Assembly: GCA_030426805.1 (NCBI GenBank)
Contig: JAUHXU010000001.1
Coordinates: forward strand, 1,018,861 to 1,082,860
Reading direction: 5' to 3'
Length of the DNA: 64,000 nt
Origin: a bacterium
Lineage (GTDB): Bacteria; Planctomycetota; JAFGQW01
Part shown: positions 26,392 to 34,624 of the stretch, one piece after another
Layout: every line of letters begins with the position of its first letter
How positions within the stretch are numbered: the stretch's first letter is position 1
Program-made: the position numbers and the translations under genes
Notes under the pieces: model-generated
Told to the model about the DNA's origin: nothing
Database searches by the model: none
The model's input: only the letters and a program-made list of their open reading frames with translations

Positions 26392-28149
26392 ATGCAGAAC
26401 CGAGACGAAACCTCCCCTCGCTTCGCGGTCCGCCGGATCGCGGCGGCACTCATCGCGGCAACCGCCGCGATCGTCTGGACCCACGCGCTCGCCGGCGTCC
26501 TCCGTTCGGCGGCAGGCGTGACACCGGAGGCCCTCGCCCCCGCGGCCGCCTGGCTGTCGCTCGGCGCCGGAATCGCAGCCGCGGTCGCGAGCCTCGCCGC
26601 CCCCGTGCGTCGTCGTGTCGCCGGTCTCGGCGGGTTCGCCGGAGCCGTCGCGGTCCTTGCGATCGCCGTCCTGCACCCCGCGGCGCTCGTGCCGGCCCTC
26701 GCGCTCGTGCCGGCGACGATCGGTGCGGCACTCGCCGGCGCCGCGATCGGTGGACGGATGCCGGCCGACACCGAGCGTCTGGTCGCCGCCCATCGGGTGC
26801 TGGCCGCGGGCTGGATCGCGATCGCGCTGCTCGCGGTCGTCCAGGTCGGCCGCCTGTCGACCTACATGAGCGACCCGACGAGTGATTGGTTCCTCAGCAC
26901 GCGCCACCCGTTCTACGCGAAGCACGAGTGCCTGAACGCCTACGTGTTCGCGGCGGAACTGAACCGACGCGGGGAGCCGAACGTCTACCGCGCCGAGCAC
27001 TACCCGGGGCTGAACCCGGCCGCGAAGCCGGAGACCGCGATGCGCGGCATGGCACCGGAGGACCCCTACCAATACGTGCCGCAGTTCCTGCTGCTGCCGC
27101 GACTCGCGATCGCGCTGACCAGCGACCACGTCGCGATCCGCCTGCTGTGGTTCGGGCTGAACGTGACGCTCTGCCTCGGCGCCGTGCTCGCGCTCGCGTC
27201 GTGGGTCGGTGGCCGGCGCGGCCTCGCCGCCGGGTTGCTGACGCCGGTGCTGCTCGCGGCGTTTCCCGTGCTCCACAACTTCCAGTACGGCCAGTTCCAC
27301 TTCGCCGCGATCGCACTCGCCGTGCTCGCCCTGGTCCTCGTCGCCCGCGGCCGCTCCGCCTTCGGCGGCGCGCTACTGGCGGCGGCGATCCTCTCGAAGT
27401 TGTTCCCGGCGATCGTCCTCGTTCCGTGGCTCCTCCAGCGCCGCTGGGCTGCGCTCGGCTGGACCGCGACGGCATCGGCGGTCCTGTCGGGACTCGCGTT
27501 CGCCACGCTCGGCAGCGAGGTCTTCACGGCGTTTGTCGACTATCACTTGCCGCGCTTGCTCGACGGGCGCGCGTTCGCGTTCGGCGAGGCGTGGCCCGAA
27601 CTGGCGGGACTCGTCACCGCGGGCAACCAGGGGGCGCACGGCATCGTCCACAAACTCGTCGCGCTCGGCGTGCCCGGCATCGACGCGTCGATGACGCGCA
27701 TCGCCGGAGCGCTCGCGAACCTCGCCGTGCTCGCCGCCGCGATCGCGATCGGCCTGCGCGCCGGTCAGCGAGGCCGCGCCGCGCGCGCGACCGCATGGCT
27801 CGGCCTCCTCGGCCTCGCGTCGCTGACCAGCCCGGGCGCGTGGGCGGACTACGTGCCGCTGACGTGTGTGTGGGCGCTCGTGTGGATGCTGCCGGCCGTC
27901 CGGCGTCGTCCGATCGCGATGCCGCTCGCGGTCGCGAGCCTCGCGCTGCAGGCCACACTGGTCGGGACGATGCCGCTCGGCTCGTGGGTGAACCCGCGGT
28001 TCATGCTCACGGTGTCCTTGCTCGGATCGCTCGCGATGTTCGCGACGTTCGCGACGGCGGTCACCCTCGCCGTGCGGGCGCCGAACCGGGAGGCGCGCCG
28101 CGCGAGCGACGCCCTCCCGGAAGCGCGAACCGCGATCAGCGGTGCGTGA
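26392..28149 (+). CDS. GT87 (DUF2029) polyprenyl-phosphate-dependent mannosyltransferase-like membrane protein
   Basis: A 585-residue protein with roughly 12 hydrophobic helices. The first periplasmic loop carries DPTSDWFLSTRHPFYAKH and LNRRGEPNVYRAEHYPG, where family members keep an acidic catalytic residue, followed by YVPQFLLLPR. LLAAAILSKLFPAIVLVPWL is the usual DUF2029 helix motif. Relatives transfer a sugar from a polyprenyl phosphate to a lipid or glycan outside the membrane. The acceptor here is unknown. Its 3' end overlaps the convergent secreted-protein gene by 14 bases. Control by the adjacent TetR is likely. Confidence 0.78.
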   Translation: MQNRDETSPRFAVRRIAAALIAATAAIVWTHALAGVLRSAAGVTPEALAPAAAWLSLGAGIAAAVASLAAPVRRRVAGLGGFAGAVAVLAIAVLHPAALVPALALVPATIGAALAGAAIGGRMPADTERLVAAHRVLAAGWIAIALLAVVQVGRLSTYMSDPTSDWFLSTRHPFYAKHECLNAYVFAAELNRRGEPNVYRAEHYPGLNPAAKPETAMRGMAPEDPYQYVPQFLLLPRLAIALTSDHVAIRLLWFGLNVTLCLGAVLALASWVGGRRGLAAGLLTPVLLAAFPVLHNFQYGQFHFAAIALAVLALVLVARGRSAFGGALLAAAILSKLFPAIVLVPWLLQRRWAALGWTATASAVLSGLAFATLGSEVFTAFVDYHLPRLLDGRAFAFGEAWPELAGLVTAGNQGAHGIVHKLVALGVPGIDASMTRIAGALANLAVLAAAIAIGLRAGQRGRAARATAWLGLLGLASLTSPGAWADYVPLTCVWALVWMLPAVRRRPIAMPLAVASLALQATLVGTMPLGSWVNPRFMLTVSLLGSLAMFATFATAVTLAVRAPNREARRASDALPEARTAISGA

Positions 28150-29665
28150 TCGTGTAGATGTTCGACGCGCCCGAAAGCGCGACCGTGCCCTTGGAGGCAC
28201 CCGTCAGCGGGTCGAAGAAGAACAGTTGCGGCGGTGACCAGGAGCCGACCGACATCAGCTTGCCGTCACGCGACAGGCCGCATGCCCACGCGTTGGACGC
28301 GGTCGTCGTGATCGGCGTGTAGGCGAACACGCTCGAGTTGAAGGGTTGCAGGTCGAGCCGACCGGCCCACCCCGAGCCGCCGAAGCCCGACACGATCGCG
28401 AAGGTGCCGTCCGGCGACAATTCGATGTCGCCGGGCGCGGACCCGAGTGCGGCCGGCGGGCTGCTGTTGGCCCCGATGTGCTGCACGCCGCTCATCCCCG
28501 GGTTGAAGTCGACGAACGTGTTTCCGGCGATGTCGTAGCGCGCGATCTCCGCCGGCGTCGAGCCGGCCTGCTGGATCAACACGAGGATGGCATCCTCTTC
28601 GTTCGTGAACCGGACACGCACACCGAGCGACAGGCCGCCGGAGATCGGGACGGGTGCGGTTCGAATGATCTGCATGTAGGTCGCGCTCGCCGGATCGGTG
28701 TCGATGATCTCGAGGTTGAAGGGCGCGATCAGCGGCGCCATGAACACCGCGAGCTTGCCGCTCGGCGACAACGCCCAGCGCTCGACGAGGTTCGTCGCGA
28801 ACAGACTCGTCGAGTTCGCGAGCACCTGGCCGAACGTGCTGCTGTTCGGGTCGCCGTCGAGGGCGACCAGCTCGCGGCTGTTCGTGCCCGGATCGGTGAA
28901 CGTGAAGAGTCGCTTCGTCGCGCGATCGAACCCCATCCCGTAGCAGCCGCTCGCGCTCGCGGTGTAGACCGTCTGCCACACCGGCGGGAACGTGCCGACG
29001 TCGGCCCAGTTCACCTCGTTGCGAATGCTCGTCCCGACGAACAGATCGCGACCGCCACGCGTCCAGACCGCATCGGTGACGTTGTCCGTGTGCGTCGCGT
29101 TCGCCTGCCGCTGCAACGCCGGCGCGAGCGGGTCGACGAAATAGTGCGTGTCCGTGCTGCCACCGACGGACAGGCCGACGAACACCGACGGCGGCATCGT
29201 GATCTCGACGCGCAGACCGCGTGACGCGGCCGGAGTCGACGGGGTCGGGTAGTCGTTGCCGACGTACTGCGCGTAGTAGGACAGCCCCGCGAGCGCCGGC
29301 GCGACCGGGAACGTGAGCGGCAGATTGAGCGTCGCCGAGCCGGCGCCGGGGACGCCCGCCGCCCCGTTCAGCGACACCGGGAACAGCGCGACGAGGTTCG
29401 GGATCCCGATCAGGATCTCCGTGCCGCCGACGAAGAAGCTCCCGGGTGTGGTCGAGAGGCCCAGCCACCCACTCGATCCGCCACGGCCGTTCGAAACCGT
29501 CAGCGCGAACTGGGCGTTGCCCATGTAGGCCTGGTTGCACGTGAGCAACGGCGTCGCGTTGCCGGTCCCGACCGTGCCTCGACCATACGCGTCCTGCGCC
29601 GGGGCGCGCGTCGCGACGAGTGTGAGCGCGGCGAGTGCCGCGACGGTGAGCGATCGCTTCCGCAT
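28136..29665 (-). CDS. Secreted protein with N-terminal shared module and propeller-like repeats
   Basis: A 509-residue protein. ATG 29665 has a strong AGGAGGT six bases upstream, and a signal peptide (MRKRSLTVAALAALTLVATR then APAQ) follows. Residues about 50-160 form the beta-rich module found at the C-terminus of three other secreted proteins here (GGTEILIGIPNLVALFPV, LSYYAQYVG). The remainder reads as WD40/YVTN-like blades (LFTFTDPGTNSRELVALDGD, LSPSGKLAVFMAPL, IELSPDGTFAIVSGFGG, GLSRDGKLMSVGSW). No catalytic residues are recognised. A surface-exposed binding role is likely. Confidence 0.7.
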   Translation of the reverse strand: MRKRSLTVAALAALTLVATRAPAQDAYGRGTVGTGNATPLLTCNQAYMGNAQFALTVSNGRGGSSGWLGLSTTPGSFFVGGTEILIGIPNLVALFPVSLNGAAGVPGAGSATLNLPLTFPVAPALAGLSYYAQYVGNDYPTPSTPAASRGLRVEITMPPSVFVGLSVGGSTDTHYFVDPLAPALQRQANATHTDNVTDAVWTRGGRDLFVGTSIRNEVNWADVGTFPPVWQTVYTASASGCYGMGFDRATKRLFTFTDPGTNSRELVALDGDPNSSTFGQVLANSTSLFATNLVERWALSPSGKLAVFMAPLIAPFNLEIIDTDPASATYMQIIRTAPVPISGGLSLGVRVRFTNEEDAILVLIQQAGSTPAEIARYDIAGNTFVDFNPGMSGVQHIGANSSPPAALGSAPGDIELSPDGTFAIVSGFGGSGWAGRLDLQPFNSSVFAYTPITTTASNAWACGLSRDGKLMSVGSWSPPQLFFFDPLTGASKGTVALSGASNIYTITHR

Positions 29666-29712
29666 CGAATACCTCCTCAGTCGGTTCAAGCCCCTGTCTG
29701 CCGGGCTCGATC

Positions 29713-30648
29713 CTACTCAGAAGGCGTCGTCGTCGCAAAGAGGTCCGCCGGCGGGGCGCCCGTCTCCCCGCGGAACCCGGCTCGGATTCCGCGCCATTTC
29801 GCCCGCACCGCTCGCCCGTCGCCCCGGAGCGCTCGCGCAAGCCACACGAACGGCAGCGGCAACACGTCGAATGTGAAGAATCCTGCCCAGTGACGCAGAC
29901 GCGCGTGTTGGCGCAGGAAATGGACCGAGTTGCGGGCGTTGAGATACTTGCGCAACGCCGAGTAGCGGGCGCCGCTGACGCGTGACGCGCGGTGGTAGGC
30001 GTGGGCGCTCGCCTCGTAGTGCGTCGAGAAGCCGGCCGCGCGGGCGCGGTGACAGAACTCGACGTCCTCGAGATACGCGAAGTAGCCCGGTGCGAGCAGC
30101 CCGATCGCCTCGAGCGCGGAGACGCGGATCAGCATCGCGCACCCGGGCACGTAGTCGACGGTCGCCGAACGCGGGAACTCACCGACGCGACGACCGTTGC
30201 CGATCAATCGATTGAGGTTCTGCCGATAGTCGAGCGCGCCCCCCGCGGCCCAGATCGTGTCGCGCTCGGGATCGTAGAGCACCTTCGGGCCGACGACCGC
30301 AATCGTCTCGCGCAACCGGAACGGAATCCGCATCCGATCGAGCGCGTCGGGGTGCAACTCGATGTCGTCGTTGAGCAACAACGCGGCGTCGTACCCGCGC
30401 TCGACCGCGAGCGCGAGTCCCCGGTTGTTGCCGACGCAGAAGCCCTCGTTCGTCTCGAGTCGCAGGACCTCGACGTCGGGGTGCGCGGCTTCGAGTTGTG
30501 CGATCGAGTCGTCCTGACTCGCGTTGTCGATCACGAGCACGTCGGTCGCGCCGTCGCGCGGCACGCTCGCGACACATCGCACGAGGTCGGGACCGCCGTT
30601 GAAGTTCAGCACGATCGCGAGCGTGCGGACCGGTGCGTCGTTGCTCAC
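29713..30648 (-). CDS. GT2 glycosyltransferase (rhamnosyltransferase-like)
   Basis: A 311-residue enzyme: VLNFNGGPDLVRCVAS, VIDNASQDDS, NEGFCVGNNRGL, the metal site LLLNDDIELHP and GYFAYLEDVEFCHRA near the catalytic base. These mark the WbbL/RfbF-like branch of GT2, which adds rhamnose or similar sugars to cell-surface glycans on the cytoplasmic side. GTG 30648 gives a four-base GTGA overlap with the preceding gene, preferred over ATG 30675. A C-terminal amphipathic region (FFTFDVLPLPFVWLARAL) may bind the membrane. Confidence 0.87.
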   Translation of the reverse strand: MSNDAPVRTLAIVLNFNGGPDLVRCVASVPRDGATDVLVIDNASQDDSIAQLEAAHPDVEVLRLETNEGFCVGNNRGLALAVERGYDAALLLNDDIELHPDALDRMRIPFRLRETIAVVGPKVLYDPERDTIWAAGGALDYRQNLNRLIGNGRRVGEFPRSATVDYVPGCAMLIRVSALEAIGLLAPGYFAYLEDVEFCHRARAAGFSTHYEASAHAYHRASRVSGARYSALRKYLNARNSVHFLRQHARLRHWAGFFTFDVLPLPFVWLARALRGDGRAVRAKWRGIRAGFRGETGAPPADLFATTTPSE

Positions 30649-31721
30649 GTCAGCCACCGCACCATCCGCCACCACGCGCCGAACGCACCGTTGAGCACCG
30701 CGAGCGCCGTGCGCCCGACACTGCCCGCGTCGAGCAGCGGGATGAAGCTGAAGCCGCGAAAGCGCAACAGGTCACGATCGCCGACGCGCCGGGTGGCTTG
30801 CACCCGCGACCGGGCGCGGAGCGCGGCCGGCATCGCGGTCAAGACGCCGACCTTCCCGGCGAGCCATCCGTGCGGCTGTCCGCGCACCGTCAGGAACGCG
30901 CACTGCACGAACTCGTACGCGATCTGCGCCGGCAGCGTCACGACGAGCGTGCGCCACCGATACGTCTTGAGCATCAGCAGCCAGCGGTTGCGACTGAGCA
31001 GCGTCGCTCGCCGATGACTCACCGCGCGCCCGGGGCGGTAGCTCACGCCGGGCGTGCCGTCGCGGTGACCGACGACGGCGCGTGGCACGAGGCGCAGTCC
31101 CCCGCCCGCGAGGCGGACGCGATACGACAGATCGGTGTCCTCGAAGTAGATGAAGTAGAGCGGGTCGAACGGCGGCCCGAGGTCGCCGAGCGCCCGGTAT
31201 CGCGCGCGGTCGAACAGGAGCGCCATGCTGATCACGGCATCGATGTCGATCGCGTCGGACGGGGCGTCGGCGACGAGGCGTCCGAAGTTGTGCAGCGTCA
31301 ACAGGCCGGTGTAGCCGAACCAGCCGCCGTCGTAGTGGATCCGCGTCGGCTCGTGGGCGAACACCGCGCGCGGTTGCGCGACGACGCAATCGGGGTGCGC
31401 ATCGAGGTCGGCGGCGAGAAGGCCCACGCTGTCCGGCGCCGGCACGACGTCGCAGTCGAGGAGGTAGATGCGATCACACCGCGCCTCGGTGATCGCGCGG
31501 TTGCGGGCGACGCACGGTCCGCGATTGGTGGCTTCGCGAACCAGTCGCGCGTCGGGCCAGTGCGCCTCGACCCACGCCGCCCCCCCGTCGGTGGACGCGT
31601 TGTCGATGACGAGCACCTCGTCGACCGGATCGGTCAGCGCACGCACGGCTTCCGCGCAGTGCGGCAGGTGGTCGATGCCGTTGTGGAGCACGATCGCGAC
31701 GGTGACGCCACGCGCCTGCAT
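30645..31721 (-). CDS. GT2 glycosyltransferase
   Basis: A 358-residue GT-A enzyme: VTVAIVLHNGIDHLPHC, VLVIDNASTDGG, NRGPCVARNRAI, the donor-site LLDCDVVPAP and PLYFIYFEDTDLSYRVR. The usual DxD is DCD here. A C-terminal hydrophobic stretch (LVVTLPAQIAYEFVQCAFL) could hold it at the membrane. ATG 31721 is chosen because GGAGA lies six bases upstream and the longer form adds no conserved sequence. The gene is the middle of a three-gene minus-strand GT2 run. Confidence 0.85.
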   Translation of the reverse strand: MQARGVTVAIVLHNGIDHLPHCAEAVRALTDPVDEVLVIDNASTDGGAAWVEAHWPDARLVREATNRGPCVARNRAITEARCDRIYLLDCDVVPAPDSVGLLAADLDAHPDCVVAQPRAVFAHEPTRIHYDGGWFGYTGLLTLHNFGRLVADAPSDAIDIDAVISMALLFDRARYRALGDLGPPFDPLYFIYFEDTDLSYRVRLAGGGLRLVPRAVVGHRDGTPGVSYRPGRAVSHRRATLLSRNRWLLMLKTYRWRTLVVTLPAQIAYEFVQCAFLTVRGQPHGWLAGKVGVLTAMPAALRARSRVQATRRVGDRDLLRFRGFSFIPLLDAGSVGRTALAVLNGAFGAWWRMVRWLT

Positions 31722-31810
31722 GCAATTCTCCGGTCCGGGGTCGCCCCACAATCGGCGCACCGGCCGTTGGAATCAACCCCCCGCGCGCCGGGCGATGCCC
31801 CGGCGAGCGT

Positions 31811-32782
31811 TCAGCCGATCGGAGGCTGGAAGTCGGGGGCGCGGCAAACCTTGCGGTTCTTCAGGCAGTAGGGCAGCCCGAGGAGCGCGGCGCACGACGC
31901 CTTGAAGCAGACCCAGAGTCCCCAGCGCGTGCCGAACAGCGACTGCTTGAGCCCGATCACGCCGACCGAATCGCGGAGCTTCTTGCCGCGATTGGTGCGC
32001 CCGGCGATGCCCAGGTGGTGCAGGAAGAAGCGGCAGTTGTCCTTCACGCTGCAGTTCTTCCACAGATACCACCACAGGTTGCGCACGTGGAAGTAGAGGC
32101 TTCGCTTGCCGGCCTTCATGCCGAACGGCGTCTTGTGGAACACGCGCAGCGCCGGATCGATCTTGATGCGGTAGCCGAGCGTCAGGATGCGCGCGGCGAG
32201 ATCGCGTTCGTTGCCGTAGATGAAGAAGCGCTCGTCGTAGTAGCCGGCGCGCTCGAGCACGTCGCGCTTGACGAGCGTCGCGCAGCCGCGGAACGTCGCG
32301 GTGTAGCGCTCGGTGTTGACGAACGGGTCGTTGAGGTAGTCGTCCGGCATCCCCGGCTCGATCACCGTGGCCGAGATCATCGCGGTCGTCTCGGGTTCGC
32401 TGTGGATCTTCGTCAGGGCGCGCTCGAGCCAGTCGTTCGGGGCCACGACGTCGTCGTCGAGGATCAGCACGAACTCGCTCGTCGCCGCCTTGAACCCGAT
32501 GTTGAACGTCTCGCACGCCCCGCGCGACGCGTCGGGCATCTCGATCAGCTTCACGCTCGGGAACTGCTCGCGAATCATCTCGACGGAACCGTCGGTCGAG
32601 CAGTTGTCGACGACGATCACCTCCGCGAACGGCACGGTCTGATCGAACAACGCGACGAGGTTCTCGCGCAGATCCTCACGCCGATTCCACGCCGAGATCA
32701 CGGCGCTGACGCGGCTGTTCGCGACGACGTCCGACGGTGGTGTGTTCGTGGAGCCCTCGCGGGCGTCCGGCTTCGCTTCCAT
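31811..32782 (-). CDS. GT2 glycosyltransferase
   Basis: A 323-residue GT-A enzyme: VSAVISAWNRREDLRENL, VIVVDNCSTDGS, GACETFNIGFKAA, LILDDDVVAPNDW as metal site and RFFIYGNERDLAARI. Residues after about 240 are rich in aromatic and Cys residues (NLWWYLWKNCSVKDNCRFF). It heads the three-gene GT2 run ending at 29713. Acceptor and donor sugars cannot be read from the sequence. Confidence 0.86.
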   Translation of the reverse strand: MEAKPDAREGSTNTPPSDVVANSRVSAVISAWNRREDLRENLVALFDQTVPFAEVIVVDNCSTDGSVEMIREQFPSVKLIEMPDASRGACETFNIGFKAATSEFVLILDDDVVAPNDWLERALTKIHSEPETTAMISATVIEPGMPDDYLNDPFVNTERYTATFRGCATLVKRDVLERAGYYDERFFIYGNERDLAARILTLGYRIKIDPALRVFHKTPFGMKAGKRSLYFHVRNLWWYLWKNCSVKDNCRFFLHHLGIAGRTNRGKKLRDSVGVIGLKQSLFGTRWGLWVCFKASCAALLGLPYCLKNRKVCRAPDFQPPIG

Positions 32783-32910
32783 GCGTTATCTACTGTCCCC
32801 GGCGCGCGTTTCGCGCGGTTGGTTCGGCGTGGCCGTCAGGCCGCGAACGCTGCAATCCACCAAGTCTCCATGCCCATGATATAGCGTCGCGGGAGCGCGA
32901 CGGTAGCCGT

Positions 32911-33660
32911 TTACGCCGGATTCCGCCACGCCGCTTCCACCGCACTCGTCAGGGCGTCCACCTTCGAGACGAGCGGCGCGAGATCGGCACGTCGTCCGGT
33001 GACGTAGGCTTCCACCGCAACCACTTCTTTCCTATCGATATTCACCGACCGGTAGCGACAGAGGCCTTCGAGGGAGTGCACGTAGTCGTTCACCGAAAGC
33101 TGACTGTGGTAGTGCTTTAGCGCGTCGACTTTACGGGACACCACGCTCGAAATATCGACGAGCACGTTCGCCAGCACCGGCACACCGATCTCGCCCATCA
33201 TGATACGCGGGTCAAGATCTACCCGCTCCAGCGCAGCGAGCAGCGCGAGCGCCGCGGCGCGATGGTCGTTGTGCACCTCGAAGATCGACGGGCAGTAGAC
33301 GACCGAGGGGCGGACGTCGGCGAGGAGCGCCGCGATCCGGTCGACGAGGATGCCGTCGGGCTCGAGCCCGCCGTCCGGCAGCCGAAGGAAGCGCGGCGAC
33401 CGCGAGCCCTGGAATGCGCACGCGGCCCGGGCCTCGTCCTCGCGCTCCTGCACGTAGGCCTCGTCGTAGGCCTCCTTGAAGCCGCCCTTGCTCCCGTCGG
33501 TCAGGAACGCGACCTCTACCGGCAGGCCGGCGTCGGCGTGCAAGAGCAGCATCCCGCCGCACGCGGCGACCTCGTCATCGGGGTGCGGGGCGAGCACGAG
33601 GGCCGTGCCTTCGACGAATCGGTCCGCCGGCACGAGTTCCGGGTAGTGTCGGGGGAGCAC
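32911..33660 (-). CDS. PIG-L family N-acetylglucosaminyl-type deacetylase
   Basis: A 249-residue zinc-dependent deacetylase. The AHPDDE motif (24-30 with flanking L and V; His26, Asp28-Asp29) and the distal HNDH in FEVHNDHRAAAL give the metal and catalytic residues of the LmbE/PIG-L family, which removes acetyl from amino sugars such as GlcNAc-lipids or bacillithiol and mycothiol precursors. GTG 33660 is chosen for the GGAGG six bases upstream; a longer form beginning at 33783 would overlap the divergent gene. Context suggests glycan deacetylation. Confidence 0.86.
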   Translation of the reverse strand: MLPRHYPELVPADRFVEGTALVLAPHPDDEVAACGGMLLLHADAGLPVEVAFLTDGSKGGFKEAYDEAYVQEREDEARAACAFQGSRSPRFLRLPDGGLEPDGILVDRIAALLADVRPSVVYCPSIFEVHNDHRAAALALLAALERVDLDPRIMMGEIGVPVLANVLVDISSVVSRKVDALKHYHSQLSVNDYVHSLEGLCRYRSVNIDRKEVVAVEAYVTGRRADLAPLVSKVDALTSAVEAAWRNPA

Positions 33661-33781
33661 GGGGAGCCTCCGCGATCGCTGGGACGCGGCGGGGCCCAGC
33701 GGGTCCGCCCAGCGGCGCGGTGCCGCCCGATCCGGCCGCCGGATCCTGGCCAACCCGGCCGCCGATCCGTAGGGTGAAAGC

Positions 33782-34624
33782 ATGGCTCAATCCACCTCTC
33801 CCGACCACCGGCTCACCGCGTGGTTCGGCCACGCGAAGCCGGTCATCGGCGTTATCCACCTCCCGCCGCTCCCGGGCAGCCCGCGCGCCACCGACCGGCC
33901 AGCCGAAGCAGCCGAACGGGTCCGCGCCGATGCCCGTGCCCTGCAGGACGGCGGGGCGAGCGGGATCATTATCGAGAACTTCGGGGACGCGCCGTTCCAC
34001 GCCAGTCGGGTCCCGCCGGCGACGGTCGCAGCGATGACCGCGCTCGCGCTCGAGGCCCGACGGGAGGCACCATCCCTTCCGATCGGGATCAACGTCCTGC
34101 GCAACGACGCCGTTGCAGCGTTGTCGATCGCCCACGCGGTCGGCGGCCGTTTCATCCGCGTCAATGTGCACACCGGCGCGATGGTGACCGATCAGGGCCT
34201 GATCGAAGGTCGCGCGGATCGGACGCTCCGCACGCGCCGAGCGCTCGGTGCCGACGACGTCCTCGTCTTCGCGGACGTCGGCGTCAAACACGCCGCGCCG
34301 CTCGTGAGTCGGCCACTCGCCGAGGAAGCGCGCGAGACTGTCGGCCGCGGCCTCGCCGACGCGATCATCCTCACCGGATCGATGACCGGCGAGCCCGTCG
34401 ACCGCGACGCGCTCGCCGCGGTCCGCCGCGCGATCCCCGGCACCCCGCTCGTGATCGGCAGCGGCGCGACCCCCGACACGATCGCCGACCTCCTCGCCGA
34501 CGCCGACGCCGCGATCGTCGGGACGGCTCTCAAGGTGGACGGCGACGTCGAGGCCCCGGTCGACCCCGACCGCGTCCGCGCGCTCGTTACAAGAGCTGCA
34601 TCGGTCCGGCCCGAAGTGCCGTGA
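33782..34624 (+). CDS. BtpA/SgcQ-family TIM-barrel protein
   Basis: A 280-residue protein that opens PVIGVIHLPPLPGSPR, then GGASGIIIENFGDAPF, PIGINVLRND, FIRVNVHTGAMVTDQG, ADVGVKHAAPL, IILTGSMTGEP and IVGTALKVDG, the full landmark series of the BtpA family. BtpA was named for photosystem I biogenesis in cyanobacteria, but members occur in many non-photosynthetic bacteria, where the role is unresolved and a sugar-aldolase-like reaction has been suggested for SgcQ. Its end overlaps the convergent nickel transporter gene by 38 bases. Confidence 0.85.
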   Translation: MAQSTSPDHRLTAWFGHAKPVIGVIHLPPLPGSPRATDRPAEAAERVRADARALQDGGASGIIIENFGDAPFHASRVPPATVAAMTALALEARREAPSLPIGINVLRNDAVAALSIAHAVGGRFIRVNVHTGAMVTDQGLIEGRADRTLRTRRALGADDVLVFADVGVKHAAPLVSRPLAEEARETVGRGLADAIILTGSMTGEPVDRDALAAVRRAIPGTPLVIGSGATPDTIADLLADADAAIVGTALKVDGDVEAPVDPDRVRALVTRAASVRPEVP

